A stretch of DNA of 9,120 bases, from assembly GCA_900545725.1 (NCBI GenBank), contig URAI01000094.1, positions 1 through 9,120 of the forward strand, written 5' to 3'. A model generated the notes under the pieces. It did no database searches. It saw only the letters and a program-made list of their open reading frames with translations, and was not told the DNA's origin. The position numbers and the translations under genes are program-made. Source of the stretch: an uncultured Eubacterium sp. (GTDB taxonomy: Bacteria; Bacillota; Clostridia; Lachnospirales; Lachnospiraceae). This document shows positions 1 to 7,196 of this stretch, in pieces (positions within the stretch are counted from its first letter, which is position 1; every line of letters begins with the position of its first letter).

Positions 1-554
1 TTCAGCTGGGGGGTTATAATCCAGAAACACATTCGTTCTTTGCTAATGGTGAAACTGTTGGAGGAGGATATGGTGGAATGTGCGATCAAGATGGAACCAG
101 TGGAGTTAATACGCATATGACTAATACCAGAAATACACCAGTAGAAGTTCTTGAAAGAATCATGCCGGTTAAGGTAATACGATATGGTTTAGCTCCAAAT
201 TCTGAAGGACCTGGTAAGCACAGGGGTGGATTTGGAATTGAGCGAGTCCTGGAATTCCAGACAGATGAGGTGGACTGCTTTATTGCCTCTGATCGTGTTA
301 ATACGGCACCGTGGGGATTGAATGGTGGAAAAGCAGCATTAGGAGCTCGTTTTACAGTAAATAGAGCTGATGGAACGGAAGAACATTTGCCTTCGAAAGC
401 AAGGGTGCGTTTTTATAAGAAAGATAGACTCTATATTCAGACAAGTGGCGGCGGAGGTTGGGGTAATCCGCTTGAGAGAGATAAAAAAGCATTAAAGTGT
501 GATGTGAAAGATGGCTTGATCAGCCAGGAACGAGCAGAAAAAGAATATGGTGGA
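1..554 (+). other. N-methylhydantoinase B (HyuB) family C-terminal segment
   Basis: This part of the fused frame reads as the C-terminal third of a HyuB/N-methylhydantoinase B protein. That family, with HyuA, hydrolyses hydantoin-like or oxoproline-like cyclic amides in the cytosol, usually using ATP. The signature is GVNTHMTNTRNTPVEVLE (residues 9-26 from the Met at 78), then PVKVIRYGLAPNSEGPGKHR (30-49), a PWGLNGG stretch (78-84), TSGGGGWGNPLERD (122-135) and a terminal DGLIS..RAEKEYG (145-158). Such proteins normally end soon after a motif of this last kind, so almost the whole C-terminus is present and the gene is cut only by the window edge. No HyuA partner is visible. By hand count 6 of 13 arginines use CGN codons, against 6 of 36 in the attached gyrase part, which hints at a different origin. 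The family call is secure; substrate is unknown. Confidence 0.85.
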
Positions 555-2453
555 GACCAGATACAGGTGCTTGAAGGACTTGAAGCTGTAAGAAAAAGAC
601 CTGGTATGTATATTGGAAGCACATCTTCAAGAGGTCTGCATCATCTTGTATATGAAATTGTAGATAATGCAGTAGATGAGGCACTTGCAGGTTTTTGTGA
701 TACTATAAATGTTACGATTAATGAAGATAATTCAATAACAGTAACCGATAACGGACGAGGTGTACCGGTTGATATTAATCATAAGACCGGTAAACCGGCT
801 ATTGAAGTCGTATATACTGTATTACATGCCGGAGGTAAATTCGGCGGTGGAGGATACAAGGTATCAGGAGGACTTCATGGGGTAGGTGCTTCTGTTGTCA
901 ACGCTCTTTCTGAATGGATGGAAGTAAGAGTTAAGAGAAATGGTCATATATATGAACAGAATTATAAGAGAGGACATGTATGCAATCCACTTAAGATTGT
1001 AGGTGACTGTGATATTAATGAGACAGGAACGCTTGTAAAGTTTCTGCCGGACAAAGAGATTTTCCAGGAAACACAGGTTTATGAGTTTGATATCTTAAAG
1101 CATCGTTTACGAGAGATGGCATTTCTTACAAAAGGAATAAGGATTACTCTTGAAGATAAAAGACCGGGAATAGAACAGACCATGGTATTTCATTATGAGG
1201 GTGGAATTAAAGAATTTGTACAGTATCTTAACAAGAGCAAGGATACACTATATGATAATATTATATATTGCGAGGGTGAGAAGGATAAAGTACAGGTTGA
1301 AGTAGCATTCCAGCATAATGACGGTTATAACGAAGTAATTGATTCATTTGTCAATAATATTAAGACACCTGAGGGTGGTACTCATCTTGCAGGTTTTAGA
1401 AATGCACTTACAAAGATATTCAATGAATATGCAAGAGCCAATAAGATATTAAAGGATTCTGACCAGAGTCTTTCAGGTGATGATATAAGAGAGGGTCTTA
1501 CAGCAATTGTAAGTGTCAAGATTGAAGATCCACAGTTTGAAGGACAGACAAAGCAAAAGCTTGGTAATACTATAGCAAGAAGTGTTGTCGATAGCATTGT
1601 AAGTGAGCAGTTAAGATATTTTCTAGAACAGAATCCTGCTGTTGCCAAGGCAATATGTGAAAAATCACTGCTTGCACAAAGAGCAAGGGATGCTGCACGT
1701 AAGGCAAGGGATCTTACAAGAAGAAAGACAGCACTTGAAAATTCAAGCCTTCCTGGTAAGTTAGCAGACTGTTCGGATAAGAATCCGGAAAACTGTGAGA
1801 TATATATAGTCGAGGGAGATTCTGCCGGTGGTTCTGCTAAGACTGCAAGAAGCAGGGCAACACAGGCTATACTTCCTCTAAGAGGAAAAATACTTAATGT
1901 TGAAAAAGCACGACTTGACAGAATACTTGGAAATGAAGAGATTAAGGCAATGATTACAGCCTTTGGTACAGGTATTCATGATGATTTTGATATCAAAAAA
2001 TTAAGATATCATAAGATAATTATTATGACAGATGCCGATGTCGATGGTGCACATATTGCCACATTACTTCTTACATTTTTCTACAGATTTATGCCGGATC
2101 TTATAAGGCAGGGACATGTATATCTTGCACAGCCGCCACTTTATAAGATAGAGAAGAATAAAAAAATATGGTATGCATACAGTGATGAAGAATTAAATAA
2201 TATAATGACAGAGATTGGAAGAGATCAGAATAACAAGGTTCAGCGATACAAGGGACTTGGAGAGATGGATGCTGAACAGCTCTGGGATACTACAATGGAT
2301 CCTGAAAAGAGAATATTACTTAGAGTTAATATGGATGATGATTCAGAGTCCGAGGTAGATGTAACATTCTCTACATTAATGGGTGATAAGGTTGAACCAA
2401 GAAGAGAATTTATAGAGGCAAATGCCAAGTATGTTAAGAATCTTGATGTATAG
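1..2453 (+). CDS. gyrB: HyuB C-terminus fused in frame to DNA gyrase subunit B (5' partial)
   Basis: The frame is open from base 3, so the ATG at 78 is an internal Met of the hydantoinase part and not a start; the true start lies left of the window. Residues are counted from that Met. Residues 1 to about 158 are HyuB-like; 160-791 are GyrB, the ATP-hydrolysing subunit of the A2B2 gyrase that supercoils DNA in the cytoplasm. GyrB landmarks: EIVDNAVDEA (193-202, ATP-binding N-box), DNGRGVP (224-230), GGLHGVGAS (264-272, ATP lid), Toprim EGDSAGG (579-585) with the acidic TDADVDG (651-657) for metal binding, and QRYKGLGEMD (722-731) near the C-terminus. About 632 gyrase residues are present, close to the usual clostridial length; only the variable N-terminal few residues are missing. 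No good internal start precedes the conserved DQIQVLEGLEA. gyrA follows on the same strand. The GyrB call is certain; the fusion may be an artefact. Confidence 0.93.
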   Translation, partial: QLGGYNPETHSFFANGETVGGGYGGMCDQDGTSGVNTHMTNTRNTPVEVLERIMPVKVIRYGLAPNSEGPGKHRGGFGIERVLEFQTDEVDCFIASDRVNTAPWGLNGGKAALGARFTVNRADGTEEHLPSKARVRFYKKDRLYIQTSGGGGWGNPLERDKKALKCDVKDGLISQERAEKEYGGDQIQVLEGLEAVRKRPGMYIGSTSSRGLHHLVYEIVDNAVDEALAGFCDTINVTINEDNSITVTDNGRGVPVDINHKTGKPAIEVVYTVLHAGGKFGGGGYKVSGGLHGVGASVVNALSEWMEVRVKRNGHIYEQNYKRGHVCNPLKIVGDCDINETGTLVKFLPDKEIFQETQVYEFDILKHRLREMAFLTKGIRITLEDKRPGIEQTMVFHYEGGIKEFVQYLNKSKDTLYDNIIYCEGEKDKVQVEVAFQHNDGYNEVIDSFVNNIKTPEGGTHLAGFRNALTKIFNEYARANKILKDSDQSLSGDDIREGLTAIVSVKIEDPQFEGQTKQKLGNTIARSVVDSIVSEQLRYFLEQNPAVAKAICEKSLLAQRARDAARKARDLTRRKTALENSSLPGKLADCSDKNPENCEIYIVEGDSAGGSAKTARSRATQAILPLRGKILNVEKARLDRILGNEEIKAMITAFGTGIHDDFDIKKLRYHKIIIMTDADVDGAHIATLLLTFFYRFMPDLIRQGHVYLAQPPLYKIEKNKKIWYAYSDEELNNIMTEIGRDQNNKVQRYKGLGEMDAEQLWDTTMDPEKRILLRVNMDDDSESEVDVTFSTLMGDKVEPRREFIEANAKYVKNLDV
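537..557 (+). other. HyuB/GyrB junction
   Basis: The change from hydantoinase to gyrase sequence falls in the codons for E-K-E-Y-G-G-D. HyuB proteins commonly end in a ..A..EYG-like motif, and clostridial GyrB commonly begins with a few residues followed by YG(A/G)DQIQVLEGLEAVRKRPGMYIG. The join therefore sits where both parents probably had similar DNA (around GAATATGG). The exact crossover cannot be fixed without the parental sequences. Confidence 0.7.
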
Positions 2454-2719
2454 TAAACATAGTTCTTAAGTAATTATAGTTTACATATTCATAAATAATC
2501 TTAGAGCCTTTAACCAGATTATTGCAGTACTTAGTGGTGAGAGATTAAAAGCGTAATCATATTAATAGATTATGATATTTTTATAGCATACCGGAAATAT
2601 AATATACAATTTTAATATATAGATTTTCATATCCTGCAAATAAAAGGAATGCGTTTTATTTTAATGAATAACGTATGTCTGTGGTATGGATATTGAAAGT
2701 ATTAAGGAAAGGAATAATA
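2453..2719 (+). other. gyrB-gyrA spacer with three potential hairpins
   Basis: No gene is seen here. Three inverted repeats occur in series. GTAAACATA (2453-2461) pairs with TAT (2475-2477) and GTTTAC (2479-2484), with one bulged base. AATAATCT (2494-2501) pairs perfectly with AGATTATT (2516-2523). ATCATA (2556-2561) pairs with TATGAT (2571-2576) and is followed by ATTTTT, making a weak terminator-like element. A TATAAT hexamer at 2598-2603 could be a -10 box for gyrA, but no convincing -35 stands in front of it. The spacer is long for a gyrB-gyrA pair and could carry a separate gyrA promoter or attenuator. Confidence 0.4.
2704..2712 (+). promoter_or_regulatory. gyrA ribosome binding site
   Basis: AAGGAAAGG lies seven bases before the ATG at 2720 and decides that start. 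It rules out the upstream in-frame ATG at 2675, which would add 15 residues not typical of GyrA and has no comparable Shine-Dalgarno sequence. Confidence 0.8.
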
Positions 2720-5323
2720 ATGGACGAACATATCTTTGATAAGGTTCATGAAGTTGATATGCAAAAGACCATGGAGAATTATTATATTGATTATGCCATG
2801 AGTGTTATAGTATCAAGAGCACTTCCTGATGTAAGGGATGGTCTTAAGCCTGTTCAGCGAAGAATCTTATATTCCATGATAGAACTTAATAATGGACCCG
2901 ATAAGCCACATAGAAAGTGTGCTCGTATCGTAGGTGATACTATGGGTAAATATCATCCACATGGTGATTCATCAATATACGAAGCACTTGTTAAGCTTGC
3001 TCAGGATTTTAATACCAGATATCCATTGGTTGACGGTCATGGTAACTTTGGTTCCGTAGATGGAGATGGGGCAGCAGCCATGCGTTATACAGAGGCACGA
3101 CTCAGCAGAATATCAATGGAGATGACTGCCGATATTAATAAAAACACAGTAGATTTTATACCTAACTTTGATGAGACAGAAAAGGAACCTGTTGTTCTTC
3201 CATCAAGATATCCTAATCTTTTAGTAAATGGTACATCAGGAATTGCAGTAGGTATGGCAACAAATATACCTCCTCATAATTTAAGAGAAGTAATAGATGC
3301 TGTTGTAAAGATTATAGATAATAAGATTGAACAGGACAGAGAAACTTCACTTGAAGAGGTAATGCAGATTATTAAGGGACCAGATTTTCCAACAGGCGGT
3401 ACAATAATTGGAAAGATGGGAATTAATGAAGCGTATAGGACAGGACGGGGCAAGATTAAGGTAAGAGCCGTAACAGACATAGAGCCTATGGCAAATGGCA
3501 AGAACAGAATTGTAGTTACAGAGCTTCCATACATGGTTAATAAAGCAAAGCTTATACAAAAGATTGCAGAGCTTGCAAGAGATAAGAAGATTGACGGAAT
3601 AACAGATTTAAGGGATGAGTCAGACAGAAGTGGTATGAGGGTATGTATCGAATTAAGAAGAGATGTCAATCCTAACATAATTCTTAATCAGTTATATAAG
3701 CATACACAGCTTCAGGATACATTTGGTGTAATAATGCTTGCACTTGTAGATAACCAGCCTAAGGTCCTTAATCTTTATGAGATGCTTAAGTTTTATCTTA
3801 TGCATCAGGAAGATGTAGTTACAAGAAGAACTAAGTATGACCTTAATAAGGCAGAAGAACGCGCCCATATATTAGAAGGATTGATGATTGCACTGGATAA
3901 TATAGACAGGGTAATCCAGATAATAAGAGGTTCAGAAAGCGTACAGACGGCCAAAGAAAGTCTTATAGCCCAATTCAGTTTAAGTGATGCACAGGCACAG
4001 GCAATCGTTGATATGCGTCTTAGAGCTCTTACAGGTCTGGAAAGAGCTAAATTAGAGGCTGAATTAAATGACCTTCTTACTAAGATAGCTGAATATAAAG
4101 CTATTCTTTCAGACAAGAATAAGCTTTTAGGAGTAATAAGAAAAGAGATATCATTAATAGCTGATAAATATGGTGATGACAGAAGAACATCTATAGGATT
4201 TGATGAATATGATATTTCAATGGAGGATCTTATTCCTGATGAACCTGTTATTATTGCAAGAACTGATATTGGTTATATTAAGAGAATGACACCTGATAAT
4301 TTTAAGAGCCAGCACAGAGGTGGCAGAGGAATTAAGGGTATGCAGACACTTGATAATGACTATATTAAGGATTTATTCATGACAACGACACATCACAGTC
4401 TTATGTTTATGACTAATACAGGAAGAGCATATAAGTTAAAGGCGTATGAGATACCAGAGGCAGGAAGAACTTCAAGAGGAACAGCAATTATTAATCTTTT
4501 ACAGTTACAGCCAGGAGAAAGCATAACTGCAGTAATACCTGTTGATGTTAAAAATATCAATGATGAAGAAGATTATATTTTTATGGCTACGAAGAAGGGA
4601 ATTGTTAAGAAGACTCCTATTAAAGAATATGCCAATATAAGAAAGAGTGGTATTCAGGCTATAACACTGCGTGAGGATGATGAACTTATAGAAGTTAAGC
4701 TTACAAATGACAATAAAGAGATATTCCTTGTTACTAAACTTGGACAGTGCATAAGATTTAAGGAGACTGATGTAAGACCTACCGGAAGAAGTGCAATGGG
4801 TGTTATTGGTATGAATCTTCTTGATGAAGACGAAGTAATAGGAATGCAGCTTGATACACAGGGTGATTCACTTCTTATAGTTTCAGAGCTTGGACTTGGA
4901 AAGATAACATCATTTGATGAATTTGCAGTACAGCACCGTGGAGGAAAGGGTGTTAAATGTTATAAGATTAACGAGCGTACCGGTAATGTAATTGGTATCA
5001 AGGCAGTAGATGATACAAGAGAGGTTATGCTTATAACAACCGAGGGTATTATAATCCAGATTAAGTGTAAGGATATATCTAAGCTTGGTAGAATTACATC
5101 AGGGGTTAAACTTATTAACCTTGATGATAATGTTACAGTTGCAACAGTTGCAAAGGTAAGAAAGAAGCCCGTCAATGAGGATGATTCAGATGCTGAAGGT
5201 TTTGATGAGGAAAGCATTGATAATACAGACAATATAAATGAGTCTGATACAAAGCAGACAATAGTACAGGATAATTCAATGGATGAACTGCTTGAAAGGG
5301 CAGAAAAAGATTCAGACAAATAA
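2720..5323 (+). CDS. gyrA: DNA gyrase subunit A
   Basis: The 867-residue breakage-reunion subunit of DNA gyrase, which cuts and reseals the G-segment DNA and wraps DNA through its C-terminal pinwheel. The protein begins MDEHIFDKVHEVDMQKTMEN. The quinolone-resistance region GKYHPHGDSSIYEAL (76-90) keeps Ser84 and Glu88, aligning with E. coli Ser83 and Asp87, so it looks like the sensitive form. The catalytic tyrosine is Tyr123 in AAMRYTEARLS. A GyrA box QHRGGRG (531-537) opens the C-terminal beta-pinwheel, which marks gyrase rather than topoisomerase IV; a second box-like QHRGGKG is at 738-744. The final 50 or so residues are a very acidic tail rich in D, E, N and S. The start was chosen for its strong Shine-Dalgarno and family fit. 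It lies downstream of gyrB, as is common in Firmicutes, and ends at a strong terminator. Confidence 0.97.
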   Translation: MDEHIFDKVHEVDMQKTMENYYIDYAMSVIVSRALPDVRDGLKPVQRRILYSMIELNNGPDKPHRKCARIVGDTMGKYHPHGDSSIYEALVKLAQDFNTRYPLVDGHGNFGSVDGDGAAAMRYTEARLSRISMEMTADINKNTVDFIPNFDETEKEPVVLPSRYPNLLVNGTSGIAVGMATNIPPHNLREVIDAVVKIIDNKIEQDRETSLEEVMQIIKGPDFPTGGTIIGKMGINEAYRTGRGKIKVRAVTDIEPMANGKNRIVVTELPYMVNKAKLIQKIAELARDKKIDGITDLRDESDRSGMRVCIELRRDVNPNIILNQLYKHTQLQDTFGVIMLALVDNQPKVLNLYEMLKFYLMHQEDVVTRRTKYDLNKAEERAHILEGLMIALDNIDRVIQIIRGSESVQTAKESLIAQFSLSDAQAQAIVDMRLRALTGLERAKLEAELNDLLTKIAEYKAILSDKNKLLGVIRKEISLIADKYGDDRRTSIGFDEYDISMEDLIPDEPVIIARTDIGYIKRMTPDNFKSQHRGGRGIKGMQTLDNDYIKDLFMTTTHHSLMFMTNTGRAYKLKAYEIPEAGRTSRGTAIINLLQLQPGESITAVIPVDVKNINDEEDYIFMATKKGIVKKTPIKEYANIRKSGIQAITLREDDELIEVKLTNDNKEIFLVTKLGQCIRFKETDVRPTGRSAMGVIGMNLLDEDEVIGMQLDTQGDSLLIVSELGLGKITSFDEFAVQHRGGKGVKCYKINERTGNVIGIKAVDDTREVMLITTEGIIIQIKCKDISKLGRITSGVKLINLDDNVTVATVAKVRKKPVNEDDSDAEGFDEESIDNTDNINESDTKQTIVQDNSMDELLERAEKDSDK

Positions 5324-5330
5324 TAATGTG

Positions 5331-5372
5331 CAGAGGTGTATAATTTTATAACTATACATCTCTGTATTTTTT
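5331..5372 (+). terminator. Intrinsic terminator after gyrA
   Basis: CAGAGGTGTATA (5331-5342) pairs with TATACATCTCTG (5353-5364) in a 12-base-pair stem with one G-U pair and a 10-base loop. TATTTTTT follows at once. It starts eight bases after the gyrA stop and separates the gyrase genes from the esterases. Confidence 0.88.
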
Positions 5373-5494
5373 ATGTTAAAATAATGGAAAAGCATAACAG
5401 TAAGAAATATGCTGATATATCTCAGTCTGGGATGATACATTCATCTGGAGAGAGGGTAAACTTTCAAAAATAATGAAAAGAAAAGAGGAACTAT
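5373..5494 (+). other. Gap before the first esterase
   Basis: This spacer holds no supportable gene. A purine-rich AGAGGAA (5484-5490) serves as the ribosome binding site for the ATG at 5495. Because a strong terminator lies just upstream, a promoter for the esterases should be here, but I cannot point to a clear -35/-10 pair. Confidence 0.4.
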
Positions 5495-6232
5495 ATGGCA
5501 TGGATTAATATAGATTTTAAATCAGAGACACTTAATATGCCGGTAATGCTGGATATTTTAATCCCACAGGGACATGGAGGTTATAAGACATTATATCTTT
5601 TACATGGAGCAGGAGGAGATCACAGCTCCTGGCTTATCAATTCGAGAGTGGCTGATTATGCCGAACACAAGAATATTGCAATAGTAATGCCATCTGCTGA
5701 TAATAAGTGTTATGTTAATAACAGACATGGAAAAGATTATTCGGATTATATAACAAAAGAGCTCATCGATAAATGTGAAGCATGGTTTTCGTTGTCGCAG
5801 AATAAAGAGGACAGATATATTGCAGGAATGTCAATGGGAGGTTATGGTGCATTTTATTCGGCGTTAGAACATCCTGATTTGTATAATAAGGCATTTTCCT
5901 ATTCAGGGCTTTTAAATATTCTTGCAAGATATGATAATCCACAGGGACTTGATATGTATCCCGTATTTGGGGACAGGAAAGAGCTTATAGAGTGTGGAAA
6001 GGATTTGTTTACCAAAGCAGAAAAATCTAAAAGTAGTTTTAAGGATACAGATAATGCCACACAGTTTTATATATATTGTGGACTTGGAGATACAAGGCTT
6101 GATATGAGCCGTGATATGTATGACTGCATGAGCAGATGTGGTTATGATGTATATAAACATGAGTCAGAGGGAGACCATTCATGGCAATACTGGGATAAAT
6201 GTATACAGGAAACAATTCATATAATAGAATAA
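5495..6232 (+). CDS. Alpha/beta-hydrolase esterase (esterase D / tributyrin-esterase type)
   Basis: A 245-residue serine esterase of the putative esterase (esterase D) family, which hydrolyses acyl esters such as short-chain, acetyl or feruloyl esters, or S-formylglutathione in some relatives. The oxyanion region is LLHGAGGDHSSW (35-46). The nucleophile is Ser113 in GMSMGGYGA. The probable acid is Asp199 in GLGD and the base is His228 in GDHSW, giving a complete triad in the correct order. No signal peptide or membrane segment is seen, so it should be cytosolic. Length fits small bacterial tributyrin-type esterases. The start has AGAGGAA four bases upstream. It is followed after 73 bases by a related esterase, and the two are probably co-transcribed. 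The natural substrate cannot be told from the sequence; in gut Lachnospiraceae such enzymes often act on oligosaccharide esters (inference). Confidence 0.85.
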   Translation: MAWINIDFKSETLNMPVMLDILIPQGHGGYKTLYLLHGAGGDHSSWLINSRVADYAEHKNIAIVMPSADNKCYVNNRHGKDYSDYITKELIDKCEAWFSLSQNKEDRYIAGMSMGGYGAFYSALEHPDLYNKAFSYSGLLNILARYDNPQGLDMYPVFGDRKELIECGKDLFTKAEKSKSSFKDTDNATQFYIYCGLGDTRLDMSRDMYDCMSRCGYDVYKHESEGDHSWQYWDKCIQETIHIIE

Positions 6233-6291
6233 TATGTAAAGCTGCGGTTTTAATTACCTGAAGCAGAATTAAAAATAAAAATTACAGAAAT

Positions 6292-6298
6292 GGAGAAG
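6292..6298 (+). promoter_or_regulatory. Ribosome binding site of the second esterase
   Basis: GGAGAAG lies seven bases before the ATG at 6306. The preceding spacer has an AT-only inverted repeat, TTTTAATT (6248-6255) with AATTAAAA (6267-6274). It has no U-run, so it is not a terminator and read-through from the first esterase is likely. Confidence 0.65.
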
Positions 6299-6305
6299 AA
6301 TTATA

Positions 6306-7067
6306 ATGGCTGTAATTAATGTAAACCATTTTTCAATGTATTTAAAGAGGACAACAGACTGTACGGTAATACTTCCTGATAAATATGATGTGGATGTCAG
6401 GCTTAAATGTCTGTGGTTGTATCATGGCAGCAGTGGTAATCACAGGGATTGGCTGTATCATGCACCGCTTACGGAAATATCACAGGAGAGGAATATAGCA
6501 ATAGTTCTTCCAAATGTAAATGAATCATGCTTTGTCGATATGAATATTGGTGATAAATACGGAAGTTATGTTGGAAGAGAACTGCCATCTATAATACATA
6601 ATATGTTTAAATGCATTTCGGACAAAAGAAGTGATAATTATGTTGCCGGATTCTCTAATGGAGGATATGGCTGCCTTCATACGGCACTTACATATCCCGG
6701 CAAATATTCATATGTAGGAGCATTTTCGGCAGGCGATAAAGCTGATGCTGATTTTAAAGCAGACGGAAGCAAAAAATCAATACAAAGAATAAGACTATTT
6801 GGAGACGGTGATATACATGATACGGATTATTGTATAATACATCTGGCAGATACATTAATAAAAAAGAATGTAGAAAAACCGGTAATATATCATGCATGTG
6901 GAAGTAAAGATCCGTGGCTTCATATGAATCATATAATAAGAGATTACTTTACACAACATTCAGATAAATATGATTATACATATGATGAAATTGATAATCT
7001 TGGACATGAGTGGAAGTTCTGGAATATAGAGCTTATAAAGTTTTTGGATTTTATAAATGCACATTAA
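6306..7067 (+). CDS. Second alpha/beta-hydrolase esterase, divergent paralogue
   Basis: A 253-residue protein of the same esterase fold as its upstream neighbour, and probably an old tandem duplicate. The shared plan is clear: LYHGSSGNHRDW (38-49) matches LLHGAGGDHSSW of the first copy, NIAIVLPN (63-70) matches NIAIVMPS, and GHEWKFW (233-239) matches GDHSWQYW. The nucleophile is Ser117 in GFSNGGYG, with Asn in place of the usual Met after Ser. Asp202 in GSKD and His234 complete the triad. Overall similarity is low outside these motifs, suggesting a different substrate. There is no signal peptide, so a cytosolic location is expected. Its stop is 12 bases before the first stem of fumarase leader A, so the fumarase leader follows directly. 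An intact enzyme is likely; the substrate is unknown. Confidence 0.82.
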   Translation: MAVINVNHFSMYLKRTTDCTVILPDKYDVDVRLKCLWLYHGSSGNHRDWLYHAPLTEISQERNIAIVLPNVNESCFVDMNIGDKYGSYVGRELPSIIHNMFKCISDKRSDNYVAGFSNGGYGCLHTALTYPGKYSYVGAFSAGDKADADFKADGSKKSIQRIRLFGDGDIHDTDYCIIHLADTLIKKNVEKPVIYHACGSKDPWLHMNHIIRDYFTQHSDKYDYTYDEIDNLGHEWKFWNIELIKFLDFINAH

Positions 7068-7079
7068 TACATTAAGTTT

Positions 7080-7196
7080 ATAAAGGCTGCTTTGTGATGC
7101 AGGTGTCATAAATCAGCCTTTATCGCAGAGACCGGTCTGACATTTGGCTCTGTGATTCCAACGTTATTAGAAAATGCCTGCGGAATGGAGATTATT
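7080..7196 (+). promoter_or_regulatory. Structured leader A of fumarase alpha (candidate cis-regulatory RNA)
   Basis: Hairpin 1: ATAAAGGCTG (7080-7089) pairs perfectly with CAGCCTTTAT (7114-7123). Above a C/T mismatch, TTTGTG (7091-7096) pairs with CATAAA (7107-7112), leaving loop ATGCAGGTGT. Hairpin 2: ATCGCAGAG (7122-7130) pairs with CTCTGTGAT (7148-7156), one G-U, with a 17-base loop containing ACATTT. Loop 1 GCAGG (7099-7103) can pair with CCTGC (7177-7181) just before the Shine-Dalgarno as a pseudoknot. ATTCC (7155-7159) could instead pair with GGAAT (7182-7186). The block at 7171-7200 matches 8449-8478 at 29 of 30 bases. There is no terminator, so control would be translational. A very weak promoter (TTGGAT 7044-7049, TACATT 7068-7073) may start transcription near 7080. 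I do not recognise a known riboswitch; the ligand is unknown. Confidence 0.6.
7187..7190 (+). promoter_or_regulatory. Ribosome binding site of fumarase alpha
   Basis: GGAG lies six bases before the ATG at 7197. It favours that start over the in-frame ATG at 7185, which overlaps this site, and over the GTG at 7152 inside hairpin 2. Confidence 0.75.

Noticed and set aside
78..80. ATG at 78 as the start of the first gene
   Set aside because: The frame is open back to base 3 and the upstream codons already read as HyuB-family sequence (for example GGGYGGMCDQDG), so this Met is internal.
2675..2719. Upstream start of gyrA at 2675
   Set aside because: It would add 15 residues foreign to GyrA, while AAGGAAAGG is correctly spaced for the ATG at 2720.
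7080..7123. Perfect 10-base-pair stem after the second esterase as an intrinsic terminator
   Set aside because: It is followed by CGCAGAG and not a U-run, and the same hairpin layout recurs before fumarase beta, so it fits a leader element better.
7152..7196. GTG at 7152 as the start of fumarase alpha
   Set aside because: It lies inside the repeated hairpin 2, and the added residues are not part of the family; GGAG supports 7197.
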